Origin: Acidovorax_G lacteus
GTDB lineage: Bacteria; Pseudomonadota; Gammaproteobacteria; Burkholderiales; Burkholderiaceae_C
Direction: 5' to 3'
Assembly: GCF_039540375.1 (NCBI RefSeq)
Contig: NZ_BAABEX010000013.1
Coordinates: 218,552 to 282,551, forward strand
DNA: 64,000 bases
Within the stretch, counting starts at the first letter, position 1; every line of letters starts with the position of its first letter. Positions 25,177-33,905 of this stretch are shown here, piece after piece. The notes below the pieces were generated by a model. The model did not search any database. It was not told the DNA's origin and saw only the letters and a program-made list of their open reading frames with translations. Position numbers and translations under genes: made by a program.

Positions 25177-26658
25177 TTACTGGAACGCCACTTCGGCAAA
25201 GCTGCGCAGCTTGCGGCTGTGCAGGCGGTGTACCCCGCCTTCGCGCAGGATGTCGATGGCGCGCATGCCGATGCGCAGGTGCTGGTCCACGCGCTCGCGA
25301 TAGAAATGGTTGGCCATGCCGGGCAGCTTGATCTCGCCATGCAGCGGCTTGTCGGACACGCACAGCAGCGTGCCGTAGGGCACGCGGAAGCGGAAGCCGT
25401 TGGCGGCAATGGTCGCGCTTTCCATGTCCAGCGCCACGGCGCGGCTCTGGCTGAAGCGGCGCTGCGGCTTGTTGTCGGGCAGCAGTTCCCAGTTGCGGTT
25501 GTCGGTGCTGGCCACGGTGCCGGTGCGCATCACGCGCTTGAGGTCGGCCGCTCCGATCTGCGTGACATCGGCCACCGCCTGCTGCAGCGCGAGCTGGATC
25601 TCGGCAAGGGCTGGAATCGGCACCCACAGCGGAAGGTCTTCGTCGAGCACATGGTCTTCGCGCACATAGGCGTGGGCCAGCACGTAGTCGCCCAGTTGCT
25701 GGCTGTTGCGCAGGCCGGCGCAGTGGCCCAGCATCATCCAGGCGTGCGGGCGCAGCACAGCGATGTGGTCGGTGATGGTCTTGGCATTGGCTGGGCCCAC
25801 GCCGATGTTGACCATGGTGATGCCCGTGCGGTCGGCGCGCATCAGGTGGTAAGCGGGCATCTGCGGCAGGCGCGGCGGCGGGCTGCCCAGCGCGTCGCCC
25901 GCCTCGGCAGGCAGGCCGCGGCGGCGGGTGACCACATTGCCGGGCTCCACAAAGGCCACATAGGGGCTGTCTTCTCGCGCCATTTCGGCGTGGCCCAGCC
26001 GCACGAATTCGTCGATGTAGAACTGGTAGTTGGTGAACAGCACGAAGTTCTGGAACCACTCGGGCGCTGTGCCGGTGTAGTGGCGCAGCCGGTGCAGCGA
26101 ATAGTCCACGCGCGGGGCGGTGAAGAGCGACAGTGGCAGAGGCTCGTCTGCACGGGGCTCCCAGGTGCCGTTGGCAATGCCGTCGTCCATGGCCGACAGG
26201 TCGGGCAGGTCGAACAGATCGCGCATGAGCATGCGCCGCTCGGGCGTCAGCGTGCCTTCGATGTGGTCGTGCTCGGCAAACGAGAAGTGGATGGGGATGG
26301 GATGGGTGCTGGTGCCCACCTCCAGGTCCACGCCGTGGCTGACGCGCAGCAGGCGGAATTGCTCGGCGTAGTAGTCGGCAAACAGGTCGGGCCGCGTGAG
26401 CGTGGTTTCGTACCGCCCCGGGCCTTCGACAAAGCCGTAGGCCAGTTTGGTGTCGGTGCGCGCCACGGTGCTGGTGTGCACCCGAACGTAGGGGTAGAAG
26501 GCGCGCACCGGGGCGTTGGGCGTGTCGCCCGCGACGAAACGTTGCATGGCCTCGCGCAGGTGCCCGATCTGCTGTTGGTAGATCCGCTGGACCTGGCGCA
26601 GTGCTTCGTCAGGGTCGGCGTGGCGGGAGGGGGGAATGAACTCGGGGATCAGTGCCAT
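25177..26658 (-). CDS. amn: AMP nucleosidase
   Basis: 493 aa from ATG 26658. It hydrolyses AMP to adenine and ribose 5-phosphate. The N-terminal AMP-nucleosidase domain is recognised by AFYPYVRVHT and GVDLEVGTSTHPIPIHFSF. The C-terminal phosphorylase-like domain contains TMVNIGVGPANAKTITDH and ALDMESATIAANGFRF, where the MES(A)T segment binds ribose. Length and motifs agree with Amn. It lies between two c-di-GMP genes and 4 nt after the PAS-GGDEF-EAL stop. A link between nucleotide turnover and signalling is only suggested by position. Confidence 0.95.
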   Translation of the reverse strand: MALIPEFIPPSRHADPDEALRQVQRIYQQQIGHLREAMQRFVAGDTPNAPVRAFYPYVRVHTSTVARTDTKLAYGFVEGPGRYETTLTRPDLFADYYAEQFRLLRVSHGVDLEVGTSTHPIPIHFSFAEHDHIEGTLTPERRMLMRDLFDLPDLSAMDDGIANGTWEPRADEPLPLSLFTAPRVDYSLHRLRHYTGTAPEWFQNFVLFTNYQFYIDEFVRLGHAEMAREDSPYVAFVEPGNVVTRRRGLPAEAGDALGSPPPRLPQMPAYHLMRADRTGITMVNIGVGPANAKTITDHIAVLRPHAWMMLGHCAGLRNSQQLGDYVLAHAYVREDHVLDEDLPLWVPIPALAEIQLALQQAVADVTQIGAADLKRVMRTGTVASTDNRNWELLPDNKPQRRFSQSRAVALDMESATIAANGFRFRVPYGTLLCVSDKPLHGEIKLPGMANHFYRERVDQHLRIGMRAIDILREGGVHRLHSRKLRSFAEVAFQ

Positions 26659-26662
26659 CGCG

Positions 26663-28810
26663 CTATTGTGGCCTGCCCAGCGCACTAGGCGGTGGAGGGC
26701 TGCTGCGCCGCGCACGGGCCATGCCACCCGCCTGCCAGGCCTCCCACCACGCGGCCAGGGCTGCGGCCTCCATCGGGGCCGCCACCACGTGACCCTGGCA
26801 GATGTCGCAGCCCAGCGCGCGCAGCAGCTCCACCTGGGCCTGGGTTTCCACCCCTTCGGCCACGGTCTGCAGCTGCAGGCTGCGGGCCATCTGCACGATG
26901 GCGGTGACGATGGCCACGTCGTCGGCGTTGTCCGGCGTGTCCATGACGAAAGAGCGGTCGATCTTGATCTGGTCCAGCGGGTAGCGCTTGAGGTACGCCA
27001 GCGACGAATAGCCAGTGCCAAAGTCGTCGATCGCAATGCGCACGCCCAGCGCTTTGAGGGCGTTGAGCGTGTCCTGCGCACCGTCTTCCGGGTGCATGAG
27101 CACGCTCTCAGTGAGTTCGATCTCCAGGCACGACGGCGGCAGCCCGGTGCTCTGCAGCACCTCGGCCACCTCGGCCACCATGTCGCGCTGGCGGAACTCC
27201 AGCGCCGAGAGGTTGACAGCCACCGGCACCTGCGGCCAGCCGGCATCCAGCCAGGCCTTCATCTGGCGGCAAGCCTCGCGCAGCACCCAACGGCCAATGG
27301 GCGAGATCAGGCCGCGCGCCTCACAGAAGCCAATGAATTCCTGCGGTCCCACGATGCCGCGGTGGGGGTGCCGCCAGCGCACCAGCGCTTCCAGGCCGCA
27401 CAGCTCGCCGGTGCGCAGATCGGTCTGCGGCTGAAAGTGCAGCACGAACGCACCGGTGGCGATCGCCTCGCGCAGCAGGCGCTCGCGCTGCAGGATTTCC
27501 AGGGCGCGGCTGTCCATCGCAGGGTCGTAGCACTGCACCATGCCGGGGCCGATGCGGCGCGCATGGTGCAGCGCCGCATCCGCGCAGCGCAGCAGGGCAT
27601 CGCCTGTGCCCGCATGCACCGGAAACAGCCCGATGCCTACGCTGGACGTGACCGTGACCGGCATGCCTGCCAGCTCGAAGGGAGTCCGCAGCGCATCGCG
27701 CAGCCGCTCGGCGGCGGCGGTGGCGGTGGCATCGCCCGGGGGTTCCAGCGGGTCTAGCACCGCCACGAACTGGTCGCCGCCCAGTCGGGCCAGCAGATCG
27801 TCGGCCCCCAGCGCGGCCAGCAAGCGGCCCGCCACGCCGCACAGCAGGTGGTCGCCTGCCAGGTGGCCCAGCGATTCGTTGACGGTGCGGAAGTGGTCGA
27901 GGTCCAGCAGCAGCACGGCGATCTGGCGGCCCTGGCGGCGTGCGCGCGTGATGCGCTGGGCCAGTTGCTCCAGCAGGCTGCGCCGGTTGGGCAGTTGCGT
28001 CAGCACGTCGTGCAGCGCCATGAACGCGCTGCGTTCCTGCGCCTGCTTGCGCAGCGAAATGTCGCGCAGGATGGCCACGCGGTAGCTGGTGCCGTGCAGC
28101 GGCATGGTCTTGCCGACGATTTCCACCGGAATGGTGCGGCCGTCGCGGTGGGTGATGGCGGCCTCGTACGGATCTTCGCGCCCGGCCTGCACATAGGCCT
28201 CGGCCGCGGCGCGGTAGGCGGGCGCAACAAAATCCAGTGTTGGATGTCCGCGCAGTTCGTCGAGCGCATAGCCAGTCAGGCGCTCGAGCGCCAGATTGCC
28301 GTCCACGATCCGACCCTGCTGGTGGAACACCACCGCCTCTTCGGTGGCCTCGGTGAACTTGCGGATACGCTCGTTGCTCTCGCGCACTGCGCGCTCGGCC
28401 TGCCACTGCTCGGTGATGTCGTCGATGCGGACCATCAGACCCACAGGTGGTGTCTGCAGCGTGGCCTGGTGGGGAATGAGCTGCACTTCCACCACACGGT
28501 GACCGCCCCGGGGCAGGGGGTGTTCGCGCAGGTAGCGCACCGTGTGGCCTTGCAGGCATCGCTCGACATGGGGCTGCACACGCGTCCAGGCTTCCTGCCC
28601 CAGCGCCTCGGGCGGCGTCAGGCCGACAATGGAATCCACCGTGTGGCCCGCAAAGCTGGCGTAGCGCGCATTGGCAAACGCGCAGCGCAATTCAGCCCCC
28701 CCGAAATAGGCGAGCAGCCCAGGATCGGACTCGGCGACCAGGCGTAGCAGGGTGTGATGGAGATCGTTCCCCGGAGTGCTGGCGCTCAAGGCGCTGCTGG
28801 TGTCTGGCAT
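26663..28810 (-). CDS. PAS-PAS-GGDEF-EAL cyclic-di-GMP phosphodiesterase
   Basis: 715 aa with no membrane segment. Two PAS domains (~20-140 and ~145-260) precede a GGDEF domain (~265-430) whose signature is RLGGDQF. The second acidic residue of GG(D/E)EF is replaced by Gln, so cyclase activity is probably lost and the domain may be regulatory. The EAL domain (~445-700) looks active: GLEALVRWRHP, NLSALEFRQ, ELTESVLM, DDFGTGYSSLAYLKRYPLD, KIDRSFV, and VAEGVET are all present. Output is therefore most likely hydrolysis of c-di-GMP to pGpG. The C-terminal tail is Ser/Pro rich. Confidence 0.93.
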   Translation of the reverse strand: MPDTSSALSASTPGNDLHHTLLRLVAESDPGLLAYFGGAELRCAFANARYASFAGHTVDSIVGLTPPEALGQEAWTRVQPHVERCLQGHTVRYLREHPLPRGGHRVVEVQLIPHQATLQTPPVGLMVRIDDITEQWQAERAVRESNERIRKFTEATEEAVVFHQQGRIVDGNLALERLTGYALDELRGHPTLDFVAPAYRAAAEAYVQAGREDPYEAAITHRDGRTIPVEIVGKTMPLHGTSYRVAILRDISLRKQAQERSAFMALHDVLTQLPNRRSLLEQLAQRITRARRQGRQIAVLLLDLDHFRTVNESLGHLAGDHLLCGVAGRLLAALGADDLLARLGGDQFVAVLDPLEPPGDATATAAAERLRDALRTPFELAGMPVTVTSSVGIGLFPVHAGTGDALLRCADAALHHARRIGPGMVQCYDPAMDSRALEILQRERLLREAIATGAFVLHFQPQTDLRTGELCGLEALVRWRHPHRGIVGPQEFIGFCEARGLISPIGRWVLREACRQMKAWLDAGWPQVPVAVNLSALEFRQRDMVAEVAEVLQSTGLPPSCLEIELTESVLMHPEDGAQDTLNALKALGVRIAIDDFGTGYSSLAYLKRYPLDQIKIDRSFVMDTPDNADDVAIVTAIVQMARSLQLQTVAEGVETQAQVELLRALGCDICQGHVVAAPMEAAALAAWWEAWQAGGMARARRSSPPPPSALGRPQ

Positions 28811-28965
28811 ATCCCCGCTCTTGTCGAGCTCTGGTTATAGCCGATCAGAACGGCGGCGACCATCGGGCAGACACGGGTGCATGACCTGCCTCAAGCGCGG
28901 CTCAAAAGGCGCGCCCTCGCCGCAGCAGCTGTGCAAGGGGGGCGCAAAAGTTGGAGCAAAACGAG

Positions 28966-29012
28966 GCGCTTGTGCTTGTTCTCGGGGCACGATCAGCTAT
29001 CAAAATGATAGC
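28966..29012 (+). repeat. Dispersed compound hairpin repeat, copy 3 (degenerate)
   Basis: GCTTGTGCTTG...GGCACGATC is a mutated first hairpin. The second hairpin GCTATC...GATAGC is intact. It lies between the GGDEF-EAL gene and the broken ankyrin gene. Nothing else is seen in this ~230-base gap. Confidence 0.75.
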
Positions 29013-29043
29013 GATCATGCGGCCCGAAGGGGCCGTCGTCGTT

Positions 29044-30012
29044 TCAACGCGCCCCGGCCTCCTCCAGCCGCCGCACCATGTCGGCATAGCCGCGCTGGCG
29101 GGCCAGGTGCAGCGGCGTGTTGCCCTGTCGGTCGGTCAGCCGGTGGCTTGCGCCGGCGTCCAGCAACGCCTGCAGCGTGGCTTGGTGGCGCGGGCCGCCG
29201 TCGCCCAGCACGATGGATTCGATCAGTGCCGTCCAGTGCAGGTTGTTCACATGGTCTAGGGCCTGTTCACACTGTTTTTGCCAGATGCGTTGCAATCCAA
29301 AGAGCCAGGCGCTAGGCGCCAAACGAAGCTGGGGTGTGGCCCCAGCGAGGCTTGGCAACGCCGCGGATGGCTCTTTGGGGTTGCAACCCGAAGGGAAGGC
29401 CATGAAAACGGCGCCACTCGTCGTTGCGTTTCTAGCCAAGGCCTCGGCCTTGGCGTCGTCACGCGCCTAGATTGGCGCCGTTTCCATGGCCTTCGCACTG
29501 GCAAAAACAGTGTGAACAGGCCCTTGCGGCGCGCCTGCGGCAATGAGCTGGCGCACCACGCCGTCGTGTCCCAGGTGGGCGGCGGCAATCAGGGCCGTGC
29601 CGTCGTAGCGGCTGGTCACCTGCCGGGCGCTTGCGCCCAGTTGCAGCAGCAGGCGCAGGGTGGCCTCATCGTCGGCCACGGCGGCAATGGTCACGGCGTC
29701 GTAGCGGTCGGCTTCGAGCGCGTTCAGGTCGGCCCCGGCCCGTGCGAGCTGGCGGATGGCCTCATGCTGGCGCGCAAACGTGGCCACGTGCAGCGGCGTG
29801 CGGCCGTGCGCGTCGCGCGCATGCACGTCGGCGCGGGCGGCCAGCAGCCGCGTCAGCGCCGCCGTGTCGCCCTGCAGCGCGGCCGCATGCAGGCCCTGGT
29901 AGGCCGCGGCTTCCTGGGCGCTGGGCGGCACCTGGGCCGCGGCGGGCGGTGCGGTGGTGGCAGCGGCGCAGACGATTGCGGCGGCGAAGGCCAGGGCAGG
30001 GCGCAGGGACAT
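29044..30012 (-). pseudogene. Secreted ankyrin-repeat protein, disrupted by a MITE-like insertion
   Basis: The 5' part runs from ATG 30012: a signal peptide ending near AAAQ, then ankyrin repeats (GRTPLHVATFARQHEAIRQL, YDGTALIAAAHLGHDGVVRQ). The 3' part continues after the insertion with NLHWTALIESIVLGDGG and a last repeat, GNTPLHLARQRGYADMVRRL. The insertion at 29259-29523 introduces a stop (frame ends at 29467). Removing 29259-29525 (267 bases, 89 codons) restores one frame of 233 codons through the junction, reading GAP-LDHVNN. The gene starts 28 nt after the heme-binding protein gene on the same strand. The intact product was presumably a periplasmic ankyrin protein. Confidence 0.85.
29259..29523. 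mobile_element. 265-bp non-coding MITE-like element with 26-bp perfect terminal inverted repeats
   Basis: The ends are perfect 26-bp inverted repeats (29259-29284 and 29498-29523) beginning GGGCCTGTTCACACTG. The inserted DNA sits at a TA dinucleotide (29257-29258); the other side reads AA, a probably decayed TA duplication. Inside are further nested inverted repeats: 29289-29307 with 29368-29387, and 29395-29416 with 29473-29494. Two tight hairpins are also present, CTGGGG/CCCCAG at 29329-29345 and CCAAGGCC/GGCCTTGG at 29436-29453. No transposase or other coding frame fits. A TA target suggests mobilisation by an IS630/Tc1-type transposase in trans. Confidence 0.85.
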
Positions 30013-30040
30013 GGGGGCCTCGTCGGTGGTGTGGGAGTGT

Positions 30041-30544
30041 TTACTTGAGCAGATCCTGCACCTTGGCCAGGGCGGCGAGCGCGCATTGTTCGTCCAGGTG
30101 GCCGCCGGGCGCACCGCCCACGCCCACGGCGCCGATCACTTCGGTGCCCACGCGCACCGGCACGCCACCGCCCAGCAGCAGGTAGCCCGGAATGTGCACC
30201 AGGTTGGCGGCGGCGGGGTTCTTCTGCGCGCCTTCCATCATGGCCAGGGTGGCGTTCTTGGCCGATGCCGAGGTGTAGGCCTTGAGGCGGCTGGCCTCCA
30301 GGGTGTGCGGTCCGGCGTTGTCGGCGCGCTGCACGGCGCGCACGGTGCCTGCGCGGTCCACCACGGTGGCGGTGACGGCGTAGCCCCCGGCGGTGCAGGC
30401 GGCCACGGTGTGCGCGGCGATTTGGTTGGCCAGCTCCAGCGACATGTTGCGTTCGGTGCGCACGGCATCGGCGTGCGCGCTGGCAGCGGTCAGCAGCAGG
30501 GCGGCGAGAGCGGCGGCGGGGGGCAGGCGGCGGGCGAGGGTCAT
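30041..30544 (-). CDS. GlcG/HbpS-family heme-binding protein, secreted
   Basis: 167 aa from ATG 30544 with GGAG 7 nt upstream. A cleavable signal peptide (residues ~1-25, ending ASAHA) precedes the GlcG/HbpS domain. Conserved features are VTATVVDRAGTVRAVQRAD, KAYTSASAKNAT, and GGGVPVRVGTEVIGAVGVGG. In Streptomyces HbpS is an extracellular heme-responsive partner of a two-component system. Here a FixL/FixJ-like pair lies directly upstream on the same strand, so a sensory link is plausible but unproven. Confidence 0.87.
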   Translation of the reverse strand: MTLARRLPPAAALAALLLTAASAHADAVRTERNMSLELANQIAAHTVAACTAGGYAVTATVVDRAGTVRAVQRADNAGPHTLEASRLKAYTSASAKNATLAMMEGAQKNPAAANLVHIPGYLLLGGGVPVRVGTEVIGAVGVGGAPGGHLDEQCALAALAKVQDLLK

Positions 30545-30646
30545 GGTGTTCTCCGGTGTGTGCAGGCGGCCGGACCGTCCGGCTGCCCTGGAGAGCACTG
30601 TAGAAATTTCGCCCCCAGGCGACCATTCGCACGGTTACGCGCGGCC

Positions 30647-30664
30647 CTCCGTAGAACTACGGAG
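30647..30664. promoter_or_regulatory. Palindromic operator candidate upstream of the heme-binding gene
   Basis: CTCCGTAG-AA-CTACGGAG is a perfect 18-bp palindrome ~103 nt upstream of the heme-binding protein start and 30 nt after the response-regulator stop. Its symmetry and position suit a site for the adjacent LuxR/FixJ-type regulator. It lacks a T tract in either direction, which argues against a terminator. Confidence 0.55.
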
Positions 30665-30694
30665 CGCGGCGCCACACCCGCAGCCCCGGGCGCT

Positions 30695-31339
30695 TCACGC
30701 GCCGGGCGGGGCGTCGATCAGCGCCGCGTAGCGCCGGATCAGTTGCGCCAGCGACTCGGCCCCGAGCTTGGCAAACAGGTGCGCGCGGTGGGTTTCCACG
30801 GTGCGCGGTGAGAGCTCCAGCGCGCGGCCGATTTCCTTGTTCGTCAGGCCCTCGACGATCAGGCCCAGCACCTCGCGCTCCCGCGCCGACAGCAGCGCAA
30901 AGCGTTCGCGCGCCTGCTGGTCGGCCTGCTGGCGCTCGCGCGAGCGCACATGCTGGCGCACGGCGGCCTGCAGCGCCTCGATCAGCACCTCGTCGTCTAC
31001 CGGCTTTTCGAGAAACTCCGCCGCCCCGGCCTTGAAGGCGCGGCGGCACATCTCGACCGTGCCGTGGCCGGTGAGCATGACCACGGGCTGGTCCACCCCC
31101 AGCGCCACCAGCCGGTCGAGCACCGTGAGGCCGCTCGTGCCCGGCATGCGCACATCGAGCACGATGGCGCCAATGTTGCTGCGGTCCAGCCCCGCCAGAA
31201 AAGCCTCGGGCTCGGCCCAGGTCTGTACGCGCAGGCCCACCGTGCCGATCAGGAGCGCCAGGCTCTCGCGCACGGCCGCATCGTCGTCCACCAGGTGGAT
31301 CACGGGCGAGAGCGAGGGGGAATCGGCGGTGGCGGTCAT
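30695..31339 (-). CDS. FixJ-family response regulator
   Basis: 214 aa from ATG 31339. Receiver: VDDD (17-20), phospho-acceptor Asp62 in IVLDVRMPG, and the FLEKPVDDE lysine. The LuxR HTH (ALLSAREREVLGLIVEGL, then NKEIGRALELSPRTVETHRA) ends the protein. It lies 17 nt after its kinase. Candidate target: the palindrome at 30647-30664. Confidence 0.93.
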   Translation of the reverse strand: MTATADSPSLSPVIHLVDDDAAVRESLALLIGTVGLRVQTWAEPEAFLAGLDRSNIGAIVLDVRMPGTSGLTVLDRLVALGVDQPVVMLTGHGTVEMCRRAFKAGAAEFLEKPVDDEVLIEALQAAVRQHVRSRERQQADQQARERFALLSAREREVLGLIVEGLTNKEIGRALELSPRTVETHRAHLFAKLGAESLAQLIRRYAALIDAPPGA

Positions 31340-31356
31340 GGCGGGGCGCGGGAGCG

Positions 31357-32877
31357 TCAGGGCAGCGGGGGCGCGGCGGTGGCAGGCGTCGTGGGGGAGG
31401 GCACGGCAGCAGCGGCGGCAGGCAGCGTGAGCACGAAGGCCGCGCCCGGGCCGTCGGCCGGGGCCAGCTCCAGGCGGCCGCCCTGCGCCTGGGCCAGGCT
31501 CTCGCACAGGCTCAGTCCCAGGCCCAGGCCGCCCGGGCGGGTCGAATAAAAGGGCTCGAACAGGCGGCCACGCGCTTCGGGCGGCACGCCCGGGCCGTGG
31601 TCGCGCACGGTGATGGCCACAACCGGGCCGGGCGCGGTGTGCAGGTGTACGTCGATGCGGCGCTGCGCGGGCGGCACCGCCTCCAGGGCCTGCAGCGCGT
31701 TGGTCAGCAGGTTGTGCAGGATCTGCTGCAGCGCCACCGGGTCGGCCAGCACCGCGGGCAGGGCGGGGGCGGCCTGCACCTCGCAGCGCACCTGGCGCTG
31801 CGCGCATTCCGGGGCCAGCAGGTGCAGCGCTTCGGCCACGGCGGCTTCGGCAGGCAGGGCCTGCGGGTGGGCGGCCAGGTCGGGCCGCTCCACCAGTCGG
31901 CGCAGCCGGCCCACCACGGCCGAGGCGCGGCGCGCCTGGTCCACCGCGCGGTCGAGTGCGTCGCGCGCCGTGTCCCAGTCGGGCGCCGGCTCGGCCAGCA
32001 GGCGGCGCGCGGCCTGCGTGCTGGCCAGCAGCGCGGTGAGCGGCTGGTTCAGCTCATGCGCCATGCCCGCGGCCAGTTCGCCCAGGGTGTTGAGCCGCGC
32101 CGCCTGGCCCATGCGCAGCAGGTCTTCGGCCCGGCGGCGGGCGGCGCGCTGGCGGCCCAGCGCGGCCAGCAGCGCCCAGCCCGCGGCCGTGGCTGCGCAC
32201 CACAGGGCCATGCGCGCCCAGGGCAGCTCGTCCCAGCCCACGCGGCGCTCGGCCACCACGGCCAGCGGTTGGCTGGCGGCGGCCAGCGTCTTGTGAAAGC
32301 GCGCCGTCCAGCCCGCACCGGACGCCTGGCCCGGCTGCAGCGGCCATTGCCGGCCATCGGCTTCGAGCACAAAGCGTCCGCGGTGGGCGGCGCGGTCCAT
32401 GGGCCATTCGTCCCAGGGCACGGCGGCCTGCAGGTCGATCTGCAACAGGTAGCTGGCCGGCGCGCCCGCCATCAGCAGGCCGTAGCGGCCACGGTCCAGG
32501 TCGGCGTTCACCATCACAGGGCGCTGCGCACTGCGCGAGGCGGTCTCGGCTGCGACCAGTGCGGCCGCATCGGGGCCGTCCCAGTCGGCGTCTGCGTTGC
32601 GCGCACGCACGGCCAGGATCTGCGGGTACACCGAGGGCAGGCGCGCGAGCGCCGCCCCAGGCGCATCGGCCGGGGCGGGCTGCAGCAGCACCAGCGTGGC
32701 CAGGATCGCATCGTGCTGCACCACGCGCTGGCTCAGCAGCCGGTGCACGATGCGCGCGTCGGTCTCAAACGCGGCGTGCAGCGCGTTCACCCGCGCCACG
32801 GCCAGCCAGGCGGCCCCGGCCAGGGCCACCGCCAGCGCGGCCAGCAGTCCGGGAAGAGGGTGGCGCAGGGGCGGCAT
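31357..32877 (-). CDS. Membrane sensor histidine kinase (DctB/FixL-like)
   Basis: 506 aa from ATG 32877. One membrane helix at ~8-28 and a second at ~220-240 bracket a periplasmic sensor region of ~190 residues with no recognised fold. The H box is GELAAGMAHELNQPLTALLA, the N box QQILHNLLTNALQAL, the G1 box DHGPGVP, and the G2 box GLGLGLSLCESLAQAQGG. The C-terminus is Ala/Pro rich. It forms a two-component system with the following FixJ-like regulator. Confidence 0.92.
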   Translation of the reverse strand: MPPLRHPLPGLLAALAVALAGAAWLAVARVNALHAAFETDARIVHRLLSQRVVQHDAILATLVLLQPAPADAPGAALARLPSVYPQILAVRARNADADWDGPDAAALVAAETASRSAQRPVMVNADLDRGRYGLLMAGAPASYLLQIDLQAAVPWDEWPMDRAAHRGRFVLEADGRQWPLQPGQASGAGWTARFHKTLAAASQPLAVVAERRVGWDELPWARMALWCAATAAGWALLAALGRQRAARRRAEDLLRMGQAARLNTLGELAAGMAHELNQPLTALLASTQAARRLLAEPAPDWDTARDALDRAVDQARRASAVVGRLRRLVERPDLAAHPQALPAEAAVAEALHLLAPECAQRQVRCEVQAAPALPAVLADPVALQQILHNLLTNALQALEAVPPAQRRIDVHLHTAPGPVVAITVRDHGPGVPPEARGRLFEPFYSTRPGGLGLGLSLCESLAQAQGGRLELAPADGPGAAFVLTLPAAAAAVPSPTTPATAAPPLP

Positions 32878-32951
32878 GCGGCGATTCTGGCATGCCAAAA
32901 CCCCACAAGCGTCTGGTGTAATCCGGGGCATGTCCGGCACACCGACTCCCC

Positions 32952-33905
32952 ATGTCCAACCCCGCTGCCCCCACGGCTGACCTCCCCGGCCACCTCCCCC
33001 CCCGCACCCTGCTCTGGGCTTCGGTGGGCGTGGCGTTGGCCACGATTGCCCTCAAAACCCTGGCCTGGTGGGTCACGGGCTCGGTGGGCCTGTTGTCGGA
33101 CGCGATGGAATCGTTCGTGAACCTGGCAGCCGCCGTGTTTGCGCTGGCCATGGTGACCATTGCGCAGCGCCCGGCCGACGACGACCACCCCTACGGCCAC
33201 CACAAGGCCGAATACTTCTCGTCGGGTTTCGAGGGCGTGCTCATCGTGGGCGTGGCGCTGGCCATTCTGTGGGCGGCGGTGCACCGGCTGTTCGATCCGC
33301 AGCCGCTCGAATCGCTGGGCTGGGGTCTGGGGCTGTCGATTGTGAGTTCGGCCCTCAACGGCGCGCTGGCCTGGGCCATGCTGCGCACCGCGCGGCAGGT
33401 GCGCTCGATTGCGCTGGAGGCCGATGCGCGCCACCTGCTGACCGACGTGTGGACGTCTGCCGGCGTGCTCGTGGGCCTGGTCGGTGCGGCGCTCACGGGC
33501 TGGCTGTGGCTGGATGCGCTGGCCGCCATTGGCGTGGCGCTGAACATCCTGCGCGAAGGCGCGGCGCTGGCCTGGCGCTCGGTACAGGGGCTGATGGACG
33601 AGGCTGTGGAGCCCGAGGTGCAGACCTCCATCGACCAAACCCTGCAAGGCTTCGTGCAGCGGGCCGCGCCCGGTGCGCTGCGCTTTGACCATGTGGTCAC
33701 GCGGCGTGCGGGCCAGCGGCGCTTTGTCGACCTGCACATGCACATGCCTGGCCACTGGACGCTGCACGGCGCGGCGGCGCTGCGCGGCGAGGTGGAGCGC
33801 GCCCTGATGGCCGCCGTGCCCGGCCTGCGCGCCACCATTGAACTGCTGCCCACCGATGTGGAGGCGCATTTTGACGATCGTCCCAACATGAAGGAGCCCG
33901 CATGA
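32952..33905 (+). CDS. Cation diffusion facilitator (CDF) family metal efflux transporter
   Basis: 317 aa with six predicted membrane helices. Metal-site motifs are in place: SDAMESFVN in helix 2 (the Asp of the HxxxD/DxxxD set), HPYGHHKAEYFSSG in the first loop, and HLLTDVWTS in helix 5. The C-terminal ~90 residues form the cytosolic ferredoxin-like domain (VVTRRAGQRRFVDLHMHMPG). Family members export Zn, Co, Fe or Mn by proton antiport; the metal cannot be chosen here. It overlaps dtd by 4 nt (ATGA) and is divergent from the histidine kinase. Confidence 0.93.
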   Translation: MSNPAAPTADLPGHLPPRTLLWASVGVALATIALKTLAWWVTGSVGLLSDAMESFVNLAAAVFALAMVTIAQRPADDDHPYGHHKAEYFSSGFEGVLIVGVALAILWAAVHRLFDPQPLESLGWGLGLSIVSSALNGALAWAMLRTARQVRSIALEADARHLLTDVWTSAGVLVGLVGAALTGWLWLDALAAIGVALNILREGAALAWRSVQGLMDEAVEPEVQTSIDQTLQGFVQRAAPGALRFDHVVTRRAGQRRFVDLHMHMPGHWTLHGAAALRGEVERALMAAVPGLRATIELLPTDVEAHFDDRPNMKEPA

